64,000 nucleotides of DNA from Bacillus canaveralius (GTDB lineage: Bacteria > Bacillota > Bacilli > Bacillales > Cytobacillaceae), in the NCBI RefSeq assembly GCF_002860125.1, contig NZ_PGVA01000028.1:186001-250000 (forward strand), written 5' to 3'. The position numbers and the translations under genes were made by a program. The notes below the pieces were generated by a model, which saw only the letters and a list, made by a program, of their open reading frames with translations, ran no database searches and was not told where the DNA came from. Below are positions 7,793 through 16,911 of this stretch, piece by piece. How positions within the stretch are numbered: the first letter of the stretch is position 1; each line of letters starts with the position of its first letter.

Positions 7793-9085
7793 ATGAGGAA
7801 GCGAATGCTGTTAATTCTAGCTGTGTTTTTAATACTTGGGTCCCTTGCCGGCTGCTCCGGGGGAAACAGCGCTGAAGCCGAAAAAACGGAAGACGGTAAA
7901 GTGGTTGTCGATTTTTGGACTTTTTGGGGATCTGAAACAAGAAGGCCGATAATCGAAAAGATTATTGAGGACTTCAACAACTCTCAAGATAAAATTGTGG
8001 TTAAACATACTTATCTTCCATGGGGAGATATTTGGACAAAAAACCTCGCTTCCGTTGCAGCGGGAAATCCTGCAGATGTCATTATTAATGATATTAACAA
8101 TGTCAGCCAGCGAGCTAAAAACGGACAGGTTGAAGATATAAGTAAATACTTGGATGATTCGTTTAAGAATCAATTTTACCCGCATTTATGGGAAACTGTC
8201 GTTTATGAAAATAAAACTTACGCAGTTCCGTTTAATACAGATACCAGGATGTTGTTTTATAATAAAAAAACTTTTCAGGAAGCAGGGCTGGATCCTAATA
8301 AGCCGCCGCAAACTTGGGCCGAGCTTGAAGAATATGCAATCAAGCTTGACAAGAAGAACGGAGAAACTTATGAAAGAATCGGCTTTTACCCTCTCTGGGA
8401 TAACCCGAATGCTTCAGCCTGGATGATGAACGCCGATAATGGCACAGGTTATATCGAAGATGGTGAACTAAAGATTAATACACCGAAAAAAGTTGAAGCA
8501 TTAGAATGGCTGCTTAAATGGCAGGACCGCATCGGTGCGAAAAATGTGCAAGCTTTCAAGGCTGAATTTGGCAGTGAACAGTCAAATCCGTTCATTGCAG
8601 AAAAGGTAGCGATGTGGACCGACGTCGGCACGTTCTATACCCAGATCCGCGATTATGGCCAGCACCTCGACTTTGGTGTGGCCCCGATTCCTTCGTTTAC
8701 TGAAGGATCGGGTCATTGGTCTGAAGGCGGCGGATTCGTCGCGGAAGTTCCAAAAGGTTCTGACAGTCCGGAAGAAGCAGTTGAATTTATTAAATATTTG
8801 ACTGGACCAGAAGCACAAAAATATTGGGCAATGGAAAACTTTGATAATGCTGCCAATATTGAAGCGGCAGAAGCAACAATGAGCGAATTGCTGGGCAAGG
8901 ACAAAGAGGTATATGAAGCGACAGTAAGAAATCTCGAGGAAACAAAAATGGGTCCTGTCCCAGTTGAATATCCTGAATATCATGACCGCATCAATCCGGT
9001 GATTGATAATATCATGAGAGGAAAAATCTCTCCTGAAAAAGGATTGGAAAAGGCTGAAAAAGATGTTGAAAGTATAAAAAAATAA
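7793..9085 (+). CDS. ABC transporter substrate-binding lipoprotein (sugar, MalE-type)
   Basis: Captures a sugar outside the membrane for the two permeases that follow. A signal peptide ends in the lipobox 'LAGC' (Cys21), so the mature protein is lipid-anchored. The rest is a family 1 extracellular solute-binding protein: 'VVDFWTFWG' near residue 42, a long hinge-type core and 'KYLTGPEAQKYWA' in the C-terminal part. The length (430 aa) is usual. The substrate cannot be read from sequence; the treP-treA genes 3 kb downstream suggest an alpha-glucoside or disaccharide. No ATPase gene is nearby, so a shared MsmX-type ATPase is likely, as in other Bacillus sugar importers. Confidence 0.88.
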   Translation: MRKRMLLILAVFLILGSLAGCSGGNSAEAEKTEDGKVVVDFWTFWGSETRRPIIEKIIEDFNNSQDKIVVKHTYLPWGDIWTKNLASVAAGNPADVIINDINNVSQRAKNGQVEDISKYLDDSFKNQFYPHLWETVVYENKTYAVPFNTDTRMLFYNKKTFQEAGLDPNKPPQTWAELEEYAIKLDKKNGETYERIGFYPLWDNPNASAWMMNADNGTGYIEDGELKINTPKKVEALEWLLKWQDRIGAKNVQAFKAEFGSEQSNPFIAEKVAMWTDVGTFYTQIRDYGQHLDFGVAPIPSFTEGSGHWSEGGGFVAEVPKGSDSPEEAVEFIKYLTGPEAQKYWAMENFDNAANIEAAEATMSELLGKDKEVYEATVRNLEETKMGPVPVEYPEYHDRINPVIDNIMRGKISPEKGLEKAEKDVESIKK

Positions 9086-9094
9086 TAAGTGCGT

Positions 9095-9128
9095 GAAAGA
9101 GAGAAGGATAAATCGCCTTCTCTCTTTC
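9095..9128 (+). other. 13-bp intercistronic hairpin between binding-protein and permease genes
   Basis: GAAAGAGAGAAGG (9095-9107) pairs exactly with 9116-9128 over an 8-base loop; only weak T content follows. Such hairpins usually protect the upstream message and reduce read-through, giving more binding protein than permease. Confidence 0.7.
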
Positions 9129-9152
9129 CTTAAAAATAGAGGGGTGAGGAGT

Positions 9153-10160
9153 TTGAAATCATATGATTCTTCTGCTTATACGGAAACTGGAACAAGCATT
9201 GTCCAAAAGCGAACAAAACAACGTGAAGAAACAGCCATTCAAACGCAAGCTCCGAGGCGTTTATCGAAAAGGATGAGAGAGAATCTGTTCGGCTATTTAT
9301 TTATAAGCCCCTGGATGGTCGGCTTTATTGGATTACTGTTGGGACCGCTTCTCTTTTCTTTGTATACGAGCTTTACAGACTATAATATCACTTCGAAGAT
9401 GAATTTTATCGGCCTTGAGAATTATAACCGCATGTTTACAATCGATGATCTATTTATGACTTCTTTATGGAACACGCTTTATTACGTGTTATTCTCGGTA
9501 CCTTTAACGACGATCGGGGCGATCCTGCTTGCTGTCCTTTTAAATCAGAAGGTAAAAGGAATGAAAGTTTTCCGCACAATTTATTACTTGCCTGCGATTC
9601 TTTCAGGCGTCGCTGTTTATTTTTTATGGATACAGCTGCTCAGCCCGTCAACAGGATTGGTCAATACTTTTCTCGGCTGGTTTGGTATTGAAGGACCGGC
9701 CTGGCTGTTTGACCCTGAATGGACAAAGCCCGCCCTGTTGTTAATGAAGATGTGGAGTGTCGGCGGCGGAATGCTGCTTTATTTAGCGAGCCTTCAAGGT
9801 GTATCGGGAAGCTTGTATGAAGCGGCTGAACTCGATGGGGCAAGTTCCTTCCAAAAGTTTTTCTACATTACTTTGCCAATGATATCACCGATTATTTTCT
9901 TTGACGTCATTACAAGCACGATTGGGTCATTCCAGGTGTTCCAGGAAGCCTATGTCATGTCGAAAAACGGCGATGGCGGGCCGGCAAATTCACTGCTCTT
10001 TTATAATCTTCATATGTGGAATAATGCTTTTGAAATTTTCGATATGGGATACGCTTCGGCAATGGCCTGGCTTCTGTTTATCATTGTCATGGTGTTAACG
10101 TTTGTTAATTTGAAGCTTGGAAAACGATGGGTTCATTATGAAGGGGGAGATAACAAATGA
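9153..10160 (+). CDS. Sugar ABC transporter permease (MalF-type)
   Basis: First membrane subunit of the importer, 335 aa. About six membrane segments follow a hydrophilic N-terminal tail of roughly 40 residues. The loop that contacts the ATPase is seen as 'YEAAELDGASSFQKFFYITLP', the E-A-A-x-x-D-G motif. The frame extends up to a GTG at 9093, but that codon lies at the foot of the intercistronic hairpin and has no ribosome site. The TTG at 9153 follows AGGGGTGAGG at a normal distance, so I chose it. The stop overlaps the next gene by four bases. Confidence 0.85.
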   Translation: MKSYDSSAYTETGTSIVQKRTKQREETAIQTQAPRRLSKRMRENLFGYLFISPWMVGFIGLLLGPLLFSLYTSFTDYNITSKMNFIGLENYNRMFTIDDLFMTSLWNTLYYVLFSVPLTTIGAILLAVLLNQKVKGMKVFRTIYYLPAILSGVAVYFLWIQLLSPSTGLVNTFLGWFGIEGPAWLFDPEWTKPALLLMKMWSVGGGMLLYLASLQGVSGSLYEAAELDGASSFQKFFYITLPMISPIIFFDVITSTIGSFQVFQEAYVMSKNGDGGPANSLLFYNLHMWNNAFEIFDMGYASAMAWLLFIIVMVLTFVNLKLGKRWVHYEGGDNK

Positions 10161-11032
10161 AGACTGCCCCGGTTTCTGCGCCAAAATTTTATGAGTCGAA
10201 AAAGTTTAAAACAAAGCTTAAAAACTATATCGTCATGTTATTATTAATAGCCGGAAGTATTGTGATTCTTTCACCTTTATGGTGGATGGTTTCGACTTCA
10301 TTGAAGTCACCGCAAGAGATCGCCCAATACCCGCCGTCCTTTTTCCCGAGCGAGTTCCGCTTCTCAAATTACATTGAGGCATGGAAAACAGCTCCTTTTA
10401 CGCGCTGGGCTTTAAATACACTGTTTATTGCTGTATGTGTGACGTTAGGAAGCGTGTTGGTCAATTCGCTGGTCGCTTATTCTTTTGCGAAAATTTGTTT
10501 TAAGGGAAGAAATGTCCTTTTCGTCATCGTTCTCTCAACGATGCTGATCCCCGGATTCGTCACGATGGTCCCTCAGTATATTTTGTTTTCAAATTTGGGC
10601 TGGTTAAATACGTACTTGCCTTTAATCGTTCCTGCCTTTTTAGGCAGTGCCTTTTTTATCTTTTTGCTGCGCCAGTTTATGATGTCAATTCCAAATGAGC
10701 TGATAGAAGCCGCCGTGCTTGACGGGGCTAACCATTTCCACATTTGGTGGAATATCGCTTTGCCGCTGACCAAACCAGCTCTGGTGGCCGTAGCGATTCT
10801 GGCATTCAATGGCGCATGGAACGATTTGCTCGGACCGCTGCTTTATATAAACGACGAAAGCTTATACACATTGCAAATTGGACTGCAAACCTTTAAAGGA
10901 ACCGTGCAAATCCAATGGCATTACTTAATGTCGATGTCAGTCATGGTCTTGCTGCCGGTCGTTCTCTTATTCTTCTTCTTTCAGCGATATTTTATTGAAG
11001 GATCTAATATCAGTTCCGGCTCGAAGGGGTAA
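10157..11032 (+). CDS. Sugar ABC transporter permease (MalG-type)
   Basis: Second membrane subunit, 291 aa, with six predicted membrane segments. The ATPase-contact motif is 'LIEAAVLDGANHFHIWWNIALP' (E-A-A-x-x-D-G) in the second half, where the MalG/CUT1 family has it. It is translationally coupled to the upstream permease by an ATGA overlap. It ends the operon: a long hairpin and then a convergent terminator follow. Confidence 0.9.
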   Translation: MKTAPVSAPKFYESKKFKTKLKNYIVMLLLIAGSIVILSPLWWMVSTSLKSPQEIAQYPPSFFPSEFRFSNYIEAWKTAPFTRWALNTLFIAVCVTLGSVLVNSLVAYSFAKICFKGRNVLFVIVLSTMLIPGFVTMVPQYILFSNLGWLNTYLPLIVPAFLGSAFFIFLLRQFMMSIPNELIEAAVLDGANHFHIWWNIALPLTKPALVAVAILAFNGAWNDLLGPLLYINDESLYTLQIGLQTFKGTVQIQWHYLMSMSVMVLLPVVLLFFFFQRYFIEGSNISSGSKG

Positions 11033-11047
11033 CTGATAAACTTTTAT

Positions 11048-11096
11048 ACCGCATAAAATAAATCTCATGTAACACATGGGGATTTGGCGGTTTCTT
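11048..11096 (+). terminator. Hairpin at the end of the ABC operon
   Basis: ACCGC (11049-11053) and AATCTCATGT pair imperfectly with ACATGGGGATT and GCGGT, followed by TTTCTTT. Confidence 0.5.
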
Positions 11097-11159
11097 TAGG
11101 AGAAATCAATACCGATAAGCTTTATTGAGTAGCCCTCCCATCAAAATTCAACAGTAATA

Positions 11160-11194
11160 ATAAAGGCCCTGACGGATTTTGTCATGGCCTTTAT
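11160..11194. terminator. Bidirectional terminator between the ABC operon and the DUF1232 gene
   Basis: ATAAAGGCC-TGAC pairs with GTCA-GGCCTTTAT, with A/T runs at both ends, suiting the two converging genes. Confidence 0.8.
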
Positions 11195-11197
11195 TGG

Positions 11198-11635
11198 TTA
11201 TTGCTTTATGCTGCCGGGCTTGTTTGGATCAATGAAGACATGGTCCTGTGCAGCTTTCCATGCTTTAAATTTGTCTATATCAGAGGATATTTGTTTAAAA
11301 GCATAGACGATGACCGCTGCATCATCAACAAGCCCCAGGCCAATAATAAAGTCCGGAATTATATCGATCGGAGAAACAAAGTAAATGATTGCCGCCAAAA
11401 TCGTAATAAGCGAGCGGGTTGGGATTTTCCGGTATTCGCCTTTTATCCACATCCGGATCATTTCAAAAAACAGCTGCAGCTTGTCCCACGCGTCAGCCAG
11501 AGCCCCTCTACTCTTATTCGCTTTATTCATGGCCTCTTTAAGCAAATTTTGCGCTTTAGCGGGATCTTTTGCATATCCACTAGCCTTTGATTCATATTTT
11601 TGATGTTCTTTTTCAATCTTTTCGTCTGTTGGCAT
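11198..11635 (-). CDS. DUF1232 (YkvA-family) membrane protein
   Basis: A 145-aa protein of unknown role. The N-terminal half is charged and helical. The DUF1232 core follows near residues 70-105: 'TILAAIIYFVSPIDIIPDF' then 'GLVDDAAVIVYA', the conserved S-P-I-D-x-I-P-D and D-D-A signature. One or two membrane segments are likely. It stands alone, convergent with the sugar ABC operon. In B. subtilis, as I recall, a YkvA-family gene lies beside the methionine salvage cluster; here that cluster is about 35 kb away. Confidence 0.85.
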   Translation of the reverse strand: MPTDEKIEKEHQKYESKASGYAKDPAKAQNLLKEAMNKANKSRGALADAWDKLQLFFEMIRMWIKGEYRKIPTRSLITILAAIIYFVSPIDIIPDFIIGLGLVDDAAVIVYAFKQISSDIDKFKAWKAAQDHVFIDPNKPGSIKQ

Positions 11636-11799
11636 ACCGATTCCTCACTTTATGATTTTTTCTTCTATATATTTTCCTTCAATTGATCGAACATAAACAT
11701 ATGATTTTTTTGATATTAACACTTTTTTTGATCTTAATCCAACCGAAGCGCTTTCACAATGAGTAATTCGCGCACGTGCATTATGCTGTCCTAGATTAT

Positions 11800-11975
11800 C
11801 TGGATGAAGGACATTTCCCCCGGTTACTAAGCTAATGTCGTCCTTCATGACCTGGATGAAGGACATTTCTCCCGGTCACTTTGTCAATTTCGTCCTTCAT
11901 GACCTGGATGAAGGACATTTCCCTTGTTCACTTGCACAGTTTTGTGCTTCGTCACCTGGATGGGGAAAGTTGGTG
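11800..11975. repeat. 52-bp tandem repeat, three full units plus a partial, with palindromic arms
   Basis: CTGGATGAAGGACATTT recurs at 11800, 11852 and 11904 at exactly 52-base spacing, and a decayed unit (CTGGATGGGG) starts at 11956. Each of the first two units ends in GTCCTTCATGAC, so ATGAAGGAC and GTCCTTCAT can pair both within a unit and across unit junctions. The third unit is diverged. A frame crosses the array but has no ribosome site and looks non-coding. The rest of 11636-12100 has no gene that I can see. Confidence 0.85.
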
Positions 11976-12106
11976 ATTCCCGTTAAATGTACCGCCAAAC
12001 AAAAAAAGCAGAATTGTACAGCAGCCTATGCCTGGGTAGTAGTATCTGCGTCGATCATGTGTGAGATAGGGTGATCTTGTTTTTAATCAAATATAAGACT
12101 TATGTG

Positions 12107-12164
12107 TTGACCCGCCTTATAGATAGATGTAAAATGAAAGCGTAAACAGACATGTATATACAAG
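12107..12164 (+). promoter_or_regulatory. treP promoter with cre (CcpA) and TreR-type operator
   Basis: The -35 TTGACC (12107-12112) and -10 TAAAAT (12130-12135) are 17 bases apart. TGAAAGCGTAAACA (12135-12148), a close cre match, begins at the -10 edge. ATGTATATACAAG follows at 12152-12164 and matches the TreR operator TTGTATATACAA. This is the expected architecture for trehalose induction and glucose repression. About 150 bases of leader separate it from treP. Confidence 0.8.
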
Positions 12165-12314
12165 TTCGGTTTGTGTCATAAACTGCGATCAGCTAACTGC
12201 TTATTACATAGTTAACAGGATATAGCTGGACCTTTTAACAAATAATACGATTAGGATAAAGCAGTTTTCTATTTCATTTCACCTTTGGAAAAACAGTCAC
12301 AGGAGGAAAGATAA

Positions 12315-13718
12315 ATGAGTGATAACAGGAAATCTGCCGAACAGATCGTCGATGCCGTCGGCGGAAAAGACAATATTGCCGCTGCTACACATTGTGTAAC
12401 TCGTCTGCGGTTTGCATTAAAAGATGAGGATAAAGTAGATAAAGAAAAGCTAGAAGATATTGACCTAGTTAAAGGTTCTTTTTCTGCCAATGGGCAATTC
12501 CAGGTGGTGATTGGGCAGGGCACTGTTGATAAAGTATATAACGAAATGGTAGACATCACCGGAATCGGCCGCGCTTCGAAGGAAGAAATAAAAACAGCCG
12601 CTGCTGAAAAGCTTAATCCGTTGCAAAAGGCGATCAAAACACTTGCAGATATTTTTATTCCGATTCTGCCAGCGATTGTTACCGCGGGTTTATTGATGGG
12701 GATTAATAATATTATGACAGCCCCGGATATATTTTTTGATGATCAGTCTTTTGTTGACGTGTATGAAAACTGGGCTGGTCTCGCCGGCATGATTAACCTG
12801 ATTGCCAACACAGCATTCGTATTTTTACCGGGTTTAATTGGCTGGAGTGCTGTCAACCGCTTTGGTGGAAGCCCATTACTGGGGATTGTTCTCGGATTAA
12901 TGCTTGTACATCCTGATTTATTAAATGCCTGGACGTATGGCGCAGCCGAAGAGGTTCCAACCTGGAACTTGTTTGGCCTCGAAGTGCAACAAGTCGGCTA
13001 CCAGGGCCAGGTTTTACCGGTATTAGTCGCTTCTTACGTACTTGCCAGAATTGAAATATTTTTAAGAAAGCGAATCGCCGATGGATTTCAACTGTTAACC
13101 GTTGCGCCGATCGCATTGCTGGTTACCGGCTCCCTTTCCTTTATCGCGATTGGACCAATCACTTTTTACATCGGAAACCTCATAACTGATGGAGTCGTCG
13201 GCATTTTTGATGCGGCACCTGCGATTGGTGGCTTAGTTTACGGCGGGCTATACGCTCCGCTCGTGATCACAGGCATGCATCATACATTCCTGGCGGTTGA
13301 CCTTCAGTTGATTGGTACGATTGGCGGAACCTTCCTGTGGCCGATGGTAGCCTTATCAAATATTGCGCAGGGCTCAGCAGCGTTTGCGATGATGATCATT
13401 CACCGGAAAAATGACAAACTGAAAGGATTGGCTTTAACTTCATCCATTTCAGCATGGCTCGGAGTTACCGAACCGGCGATGTTCGGGGTAAACCTTCGTT
13501 ATCGATATCCGTTTTTTGCCGCGATCATTGGCTCAGCTATCGCAGGGATCTTTATTGCGATGAATGCTGTACAAGCTGCATCAATCGGTGTCGGTGGTTT
13601 GCCGGCGATCTTTTCAATCATGGCCGAGTATTGGGGTGTCTTCTTTATCGGAATGGTTATTGTGTTAATTGTTCCATTTGTTTTGACAATGATATTCGCA
13701 AGAGTAAAAAAAGCTTAA
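12315..13718 (+). CDS. treP: Trehalose-specific PTS enzyme IIBC
   Basis: Imports and phosphorylates trehalose to trehalose 6-phosphate. The 467-aa protein has an N-terminal EIIB domain with the phosphocysteine in 'AATHCVTRLRF' (Cys27), then a linker and a membrane EIIC domain from about residue 105, including 'GITGMHHTF'-type and 'LGVTEPAMFGVN' signatures of the glucose/sucrose/trehalose superfamily. No EIIA domain is present, so it must borrow one, as the B. subtilis protein does. A GGAGG site precedes the ATG. A hairpin separates it from treA. Confidence 0.92.
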   Translation: MSDNRKSAEQIVDAVGGKDNIAAATHCVTRLRFALKDEDKVDKEKLEDIDLVKGSFSANGQFQVVIGQGTVDKVYNEMVDITGIGRASKEEIKTAAAEKLNPLQKAIKTLADIFIPILPAIVTAGLLMGINNIMTAPDIFFDDQSFVDVYENWAGLAGMINLIANTAFVFLPGLIGWSAVNRFGGSPLLGIVLGLMLVHPDLLNAWTYGAAEEVPTWNLFGLEVQQVGYQGQVLPVLVASYVLARIEIFLRKRIADGFQLLTVAPIALLVTGSLSFIAIGPITFYIGNLITDGVVGIFDAAPAIGGLVYGGLYAPLVITGMHHTFLAVDLQLIGTIGGTFLWPMVALSNIAQGSAAFAMMIIHRKNDKLKGLALTSSISAWLGVTEPAMFGVNLRYRYPFFAAIIGSAIAGIFIAMNAVQAASIGVGGLPAIFSIMAEYWGVFFIGMVIVLIVPFVLTMIFARVKKA

Positions 13719-13733
13719 TCAGGCAATAGTATG

Positions 13734-13757
13734 CCATGGAATCTAAACGTTCCATGG
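13734..13757 (+). other. Intercistronic hairpin between treP and treA
   Basis: CCATGGAA pairs with TTCCATGG over an 8-base loop. There is no T-run, so it is more likely an mRNA processing or stability element than a terminator. Confidence 0.5.
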
Positions 13758-13840
13758 TATCCATATTTCCTGGTTATACAGCAACGGGTCAGGGAAAGGT
13801 AAATCAATTTTAAAACATTAAAGAATAGCAGGTGTTATCA

Positions 13841-15529
13841 ATGCAAAACCAACCTTGGTGGAAAAAAGCAGTCGTTTATCAAATTTATCCGAAAAGCTTC
13901 TATGATACAACGGGAAACGGCGTCGGTGATGTGCCGGGTATTACAGCTAAGCTCGATTATTTGAAAAAATTGGGTGTGGATGTTATTTGGCTTACGCCAA
14001 TCTATCAATCCCCGCAAAAAGATAACGGTTATGATATAAGCGATTATTTTAAAATCCATGAAGAATATGGAACGATGGAAGACTTCGACCGCCTGCTGGC
14101 AGAGGCGCACAAGCGCGGCATCAAAATTATCATGGACATTGTTGTTAACCATACTTCGACAGATCATCGCTGGTTCCAGGAGGCTTCGAAATCAAAGGAC
14201 AACCGCTATCGTGATTTTTATATTTGGAAAGACGGCAAGCCAGATGGTAGTGAGCCGACAAATTGGGAATCAAAGTTTGGCGGTAATGCATGGGAGTATG
14301 ATGCAAAAACAGGCCAATATTATCTGCACCTGTTTGATGTGACCCAGGCCGATTTAAATTGGGAGAATGAAGCACTCCGTAAAGAAATCTATGAAATGAT
14401 GAAATTCTGGTTTGAAAAGGGAGTCGATGGCTTCCGGCTTGATGTAATCAACTTAATCTCAAAGAATCAGCATTTTCCCGATGATGATGGATCAGTTTCT
14501 CCCGGGGATGGCCGGAAATTTTATACGGACGGTCCGAGAGTGCATGAGTTTATTCATGAAATGAACCGTGAGGTCTTCTCGAAATATGATAGTATGACTG
14601 TCGGTGAAATGTCTTCGACAACGATTGAGAATTGTATAAAGTACTCGAACCCGGACCGGAACGAATTGAGCATGACTTTTAATTTCCACCATTTAAAAGT
14701 GGATTATCCAAACGGAGAAAAATGGGCTCTTGCTGATTTTGACTTTCTTTCCTTAAAAAGAATTTTATCGACCTGGCAGGTGGAAATGCATGAAGGCGGA
14801 GGATGGAACGCGTTATTTTGGTGCAACCATGATCAGCCACGCATTGTTTCCCGCTATGGAGACGATGGCGAGTTCCGCAGTGAATCGGCAAAAATGCTTG
14901 CAACGACTATTCATATGATGCAGGGAACTCCTTATATTTATCAGGGAGAAGAAATCGGCATGACAAATCCGAAATTCGACTCCATCGACGAGTATCGCGA
15001 TGTCGAATCGCTCAATATTTATGATATTAAGCTAGAGGAAGGAATGCCGGCTGAAGAGATTATTGAAATTTTGAAAAGCAAATCAAGAGATAACTCAAGA
15101 ACGCCTGTCCAGTGGAATGACGAAAAACATGCAGGTTTTACGAGCAACACGCCTTGGATCAATGTCGCTCCCAACTATAAAGAAATTAATGTAGAGAAAG
15201 CTTTAAACGATGAAGATTCGGTGTTCTACTATTATAAAGAGTTGATCAAGCTCCGCAAAGAGTATGACATTATCACGTACGGTGATTATGAACTTATTGT
15301 TGATGAGCATCCCGATATTTTTGCTTATGTCAGAAATGGTGATAACGAAAAACTTCTTGTTGTAAATAATTTTTACGGTAAAGAAACGCAATTTATCCTG
15401 CCTGATCATGTGGATCTAAAAGGATACAATGCGCAAGTTCTGCTTTCAAACTATCCTGATGCATCAAATTCGTTCGAAAATGTCCGCTTACGCCCTTACG
15501 AATCGATTGTTTACCATCTGACTATGTAA
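13841..15529 (+). CDS. treA: Trehalose-6-phosphate hydrolase (phospho-alpha-1,1-glucosidase)
   Basis: Splits trehalose 6-phosphate to glucose and glucose 6-phosphate in the cytosol. The 562-aa GH13 enzyme shows region I 'DIVVNH' (99-104), region II 'GFRLDVIN' with the nucleophile Asp201, the acid/base Glu256 in 'VGEMS' and region IV 'WCNHDQPR' with Asp331. The ATG at 13841 follows GCAGGTG; an upstream GTG at 13832 overlaps that site and is less likely. The usual third gene treR does not follow: a terminator and the convergent nucleoside transporter do. Confidence 0.93.
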   Translation: MQNQPWWKKAVVYQIYPKSFYDTTGNGVGDVPGITAKLDYLKKLGVDVIWLTPIYQSPQKDNGYDISDYFKIHEEYGTMEDFDRLLAEAHKRGIKIIMDIVVNHTSTDHRWFQEASKSKDNRYRDFYIWKDGKPDGSEPTNWESKFGGNAWEYDAKTGQYYLHLFDVTQADLNWENEALRKEIYEMMKFWFEKGVDGFRLDVINLISKNQHFPDDDGSVSPGDGRKFYTDGPRVHEFIHEMNREVFSKYDSMTVGEMSSTTIENCIKYSNPDRNELSMTFNFHHLKVDYPNGEKWALADFDFLSLKRILSTWQVEMHEGGGWNALFWCNHDQPRIVSRYGDDGEFRSESAKMLATTIHMMQGTPYIYQGEEIGMTNPKFDSIDEYRDVESLNIYDIKLEEGMPAEEIIEILKSKSRDNSRTPVQWNDEKHAGFTSNTPWINVAPNYKEINVEKALNDEDSVFYYYKELIKLRKEYDIITYGDYELIVDEHPDIFAYVRNGDNEKLLVVNNFYGKETQFILPDHVDLKGYNAQVLLSNYPDASNSFENVRLRPYESIVYHLTM

Positions 15530-15626
15530 TAAGCTAAACCGAAAAACGATAAATAAACAGGAATATGCCGCAGGAAAAGAATAATATCTTATTTGTTTTT
15601 CAATTAAAAGAATTGCTTTCAACTGA
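15526..15626 (-). repeat. Dispersed non-coding repeat, copy C
   Basis: Read on the minus strand this stretch has TTTTAATTGAAAAAC, AAGATATTATT, CGGCATATTCCTGTTTA and TCGTTTTTCGGTTTAGC, in the order of copies A and B, but lacks two internal segments that A has. Its far end abuts the treA stop codon. It has the same orientation as nupC, which lies upstream of it on that strand. Confidence 0.7.
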
Positions 15627-15627
15627 A

Positions 15628-15672
15628 TAAATAAATTAAAAACGACGGGAAAACCGTCGTTTTAATTTATTC
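15628..15672. terminator. Bidirectional terminator between treA and nupC
   Basis: AACGACGG (15641-15648) pairs with CCGTCGTT (15654-15661), extended by AT-rich arms on both sides that supply T-runs in either direction. Confidence 0.85.
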
Positions 15673-15690
15673 AAAGCTGAAGAGGGCATG

Positions 15691-16911
15691 TTAGTAAAAA
15701 AGCATCCCGGCAATCGCTGCACTCAACAACGAAGCCAGTGCACCGGCAATAACAGACTTTATTCCCAGCCTGGCGATATCGGCCCTGCGATCAGGGGCCA
15801 TGTTTCCGAGGCCGCCGAGGAGGATCGCCATTGAGGAAATGTTCGCAAAGCCGCAAAGTGCAAAGCTGATGATCGCCACTGCTTTGTCAGACAAGTTCGG
15901 GATTTCCGGGGCAAACGATGAGTATGCAACGAATTCATTTAAAATTAGCTTTTGGCCGATATAGTTTCCCGCCTGTACGGCTTCCTCCCATGGCACACCT
16001 ATTGCAAATGCAAGAGGGGAAAACAAATAGCCAAGCATTAATTCAAGGGTCAGCTCATCAAAGCCAAACAATCCGCCGATAAAGCCAAGCAGCCCGTTTA
16101 GCGTCGCTACCAGCGCAATGAAAGCCAATAGCATCGCACCAATATTTAGAGCGAGCTGCAATCCGACGCTTGCTCCTCTCGCAGCCGCATCTATAACATT
16201 TGTTGATTCTTGATCCGCTTCCATATCAAGCTCGTTTGGCTCTTCCGAAGTCTCTGTTTCCGGAACGATAATTTTTGCCATAACCAATCCTGCCGGGGCT
16301 GACATGAAACTTGCGGCAAGCAAGTATTCAAGCGGAACACCGAGCAGCGAGTAACCGACTAAAACGGAGCCTGCCACAGACGCAAGTCCGCCGGTCATGA
16401 CAGCGAATAGTTCCGATTTTGTTAATTTTGGTATAAATGGCCGGATCAACAGCGGCGCTTCAGTTTGGCCGAGAAATATATTTGCCGCTGCCGACATAGA
16501 TTCGGCTTTTCTTGTTCCAAGCAACCATGAGAGTCCGCCACCGATTATTCTGATAAAAAACTGCATGATGTTTAAATAATACAGGACAGAAATGAGGGCG
16601 GAGAAAAAAATCACAACCGGTAAAACTTGGAAAGCGAAAACGAACCCGACACCGGTTTCTTCGGCAAACAATCCGCCAAATAAAAAGTTGATTCCTTCAT
16701 TGGCATAGCTAATGATATCATTAACTGCAAATGTGAAGTTTTCTAAAACCCTTCTGCCGACATCCCATTTCAAAACAATGAAAGCAAATCCGATTTGAAT
16801 GGCCAATCCTACCATGATGGTTCGCAAATTAATCTTTCGTCTATTATTAGAAAGCAAAAATGCTAATCCTAACACAACCAATATCCCGAATATTCCCCAC
16901 AAAAAATTCAT
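15691..16911 (-). CDS. nupC: Concentrative nucleoside transporter (NupC family)
   Basis: Cation-coupled nucleoside importer of the CNT family, 406 aa, with about nine to ten membrane segments. Typical signatures are 'FLGQTEAPLLIRPF' near residue 150, 'LASVAGSVLVGY' and the C-terminal 'FALCGFANISSMAILLGGLG'. I chose the internal ATG at 16911 because AGGTGTG precedes it; the ATG four codons upstream lies on that ribosome site. It converges on treA. The 16912-17197 gap upstream has no other gene. Confidence 0.88.
   Translation of the reverse strand: MNFLWGIFGILVVLGLAFLLSNNRRKINLRTIMVGLAIQIGFAFIVLKWDVGRRVLENFTFAVNDIISYANEGINFLFGGLFAEETGVGFVFAFQVLPVVIFFSALISVLYYLNIMQFFIRIIGGGLSWLLGTRKAESMSAAANIFLGQTEAPLLIRPFIPKLTKSELFAVMTGGLASVAGSVLVGYSLLGVPLEYLLAASFMSAPAGLVMAKIIVPETETSEEPNELDMEADQESTNVIDAAARGASVGLQLALNIGAMLLAFIALVATLNGLLGFIGGLFGFDELTLELMLGYLFSPLAFAIGVPWEEAVQAGNYIGQKLILNEFVAYSSFAPEIPNLSDKAVAIISFALCGFANISSMAILLGGLGNMAPDRRADIARLGIKSVIAGALASLLSAAIAGMLFY

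Noticed and set aside
11780-11975. CRISPR array
   Set aside because: The tandem units are contiguous and similar throughout, with no unique spacers and no cas genes nearby.
11835-12074. Open frame across the 52-bp tandem repeats (79 codons)
   Set aside because: No ribosome site, repeats drift without keeping codons, and composition is unlike the neighbours; treated as non-coding repeat.
12180-12250. Possible fourth copy of the dispersed repeat (TTATTACATAG, AACAGGATAT)
   Set aside because: Only short matches and in the wrong order; not better than chance in AT-rich sequence.
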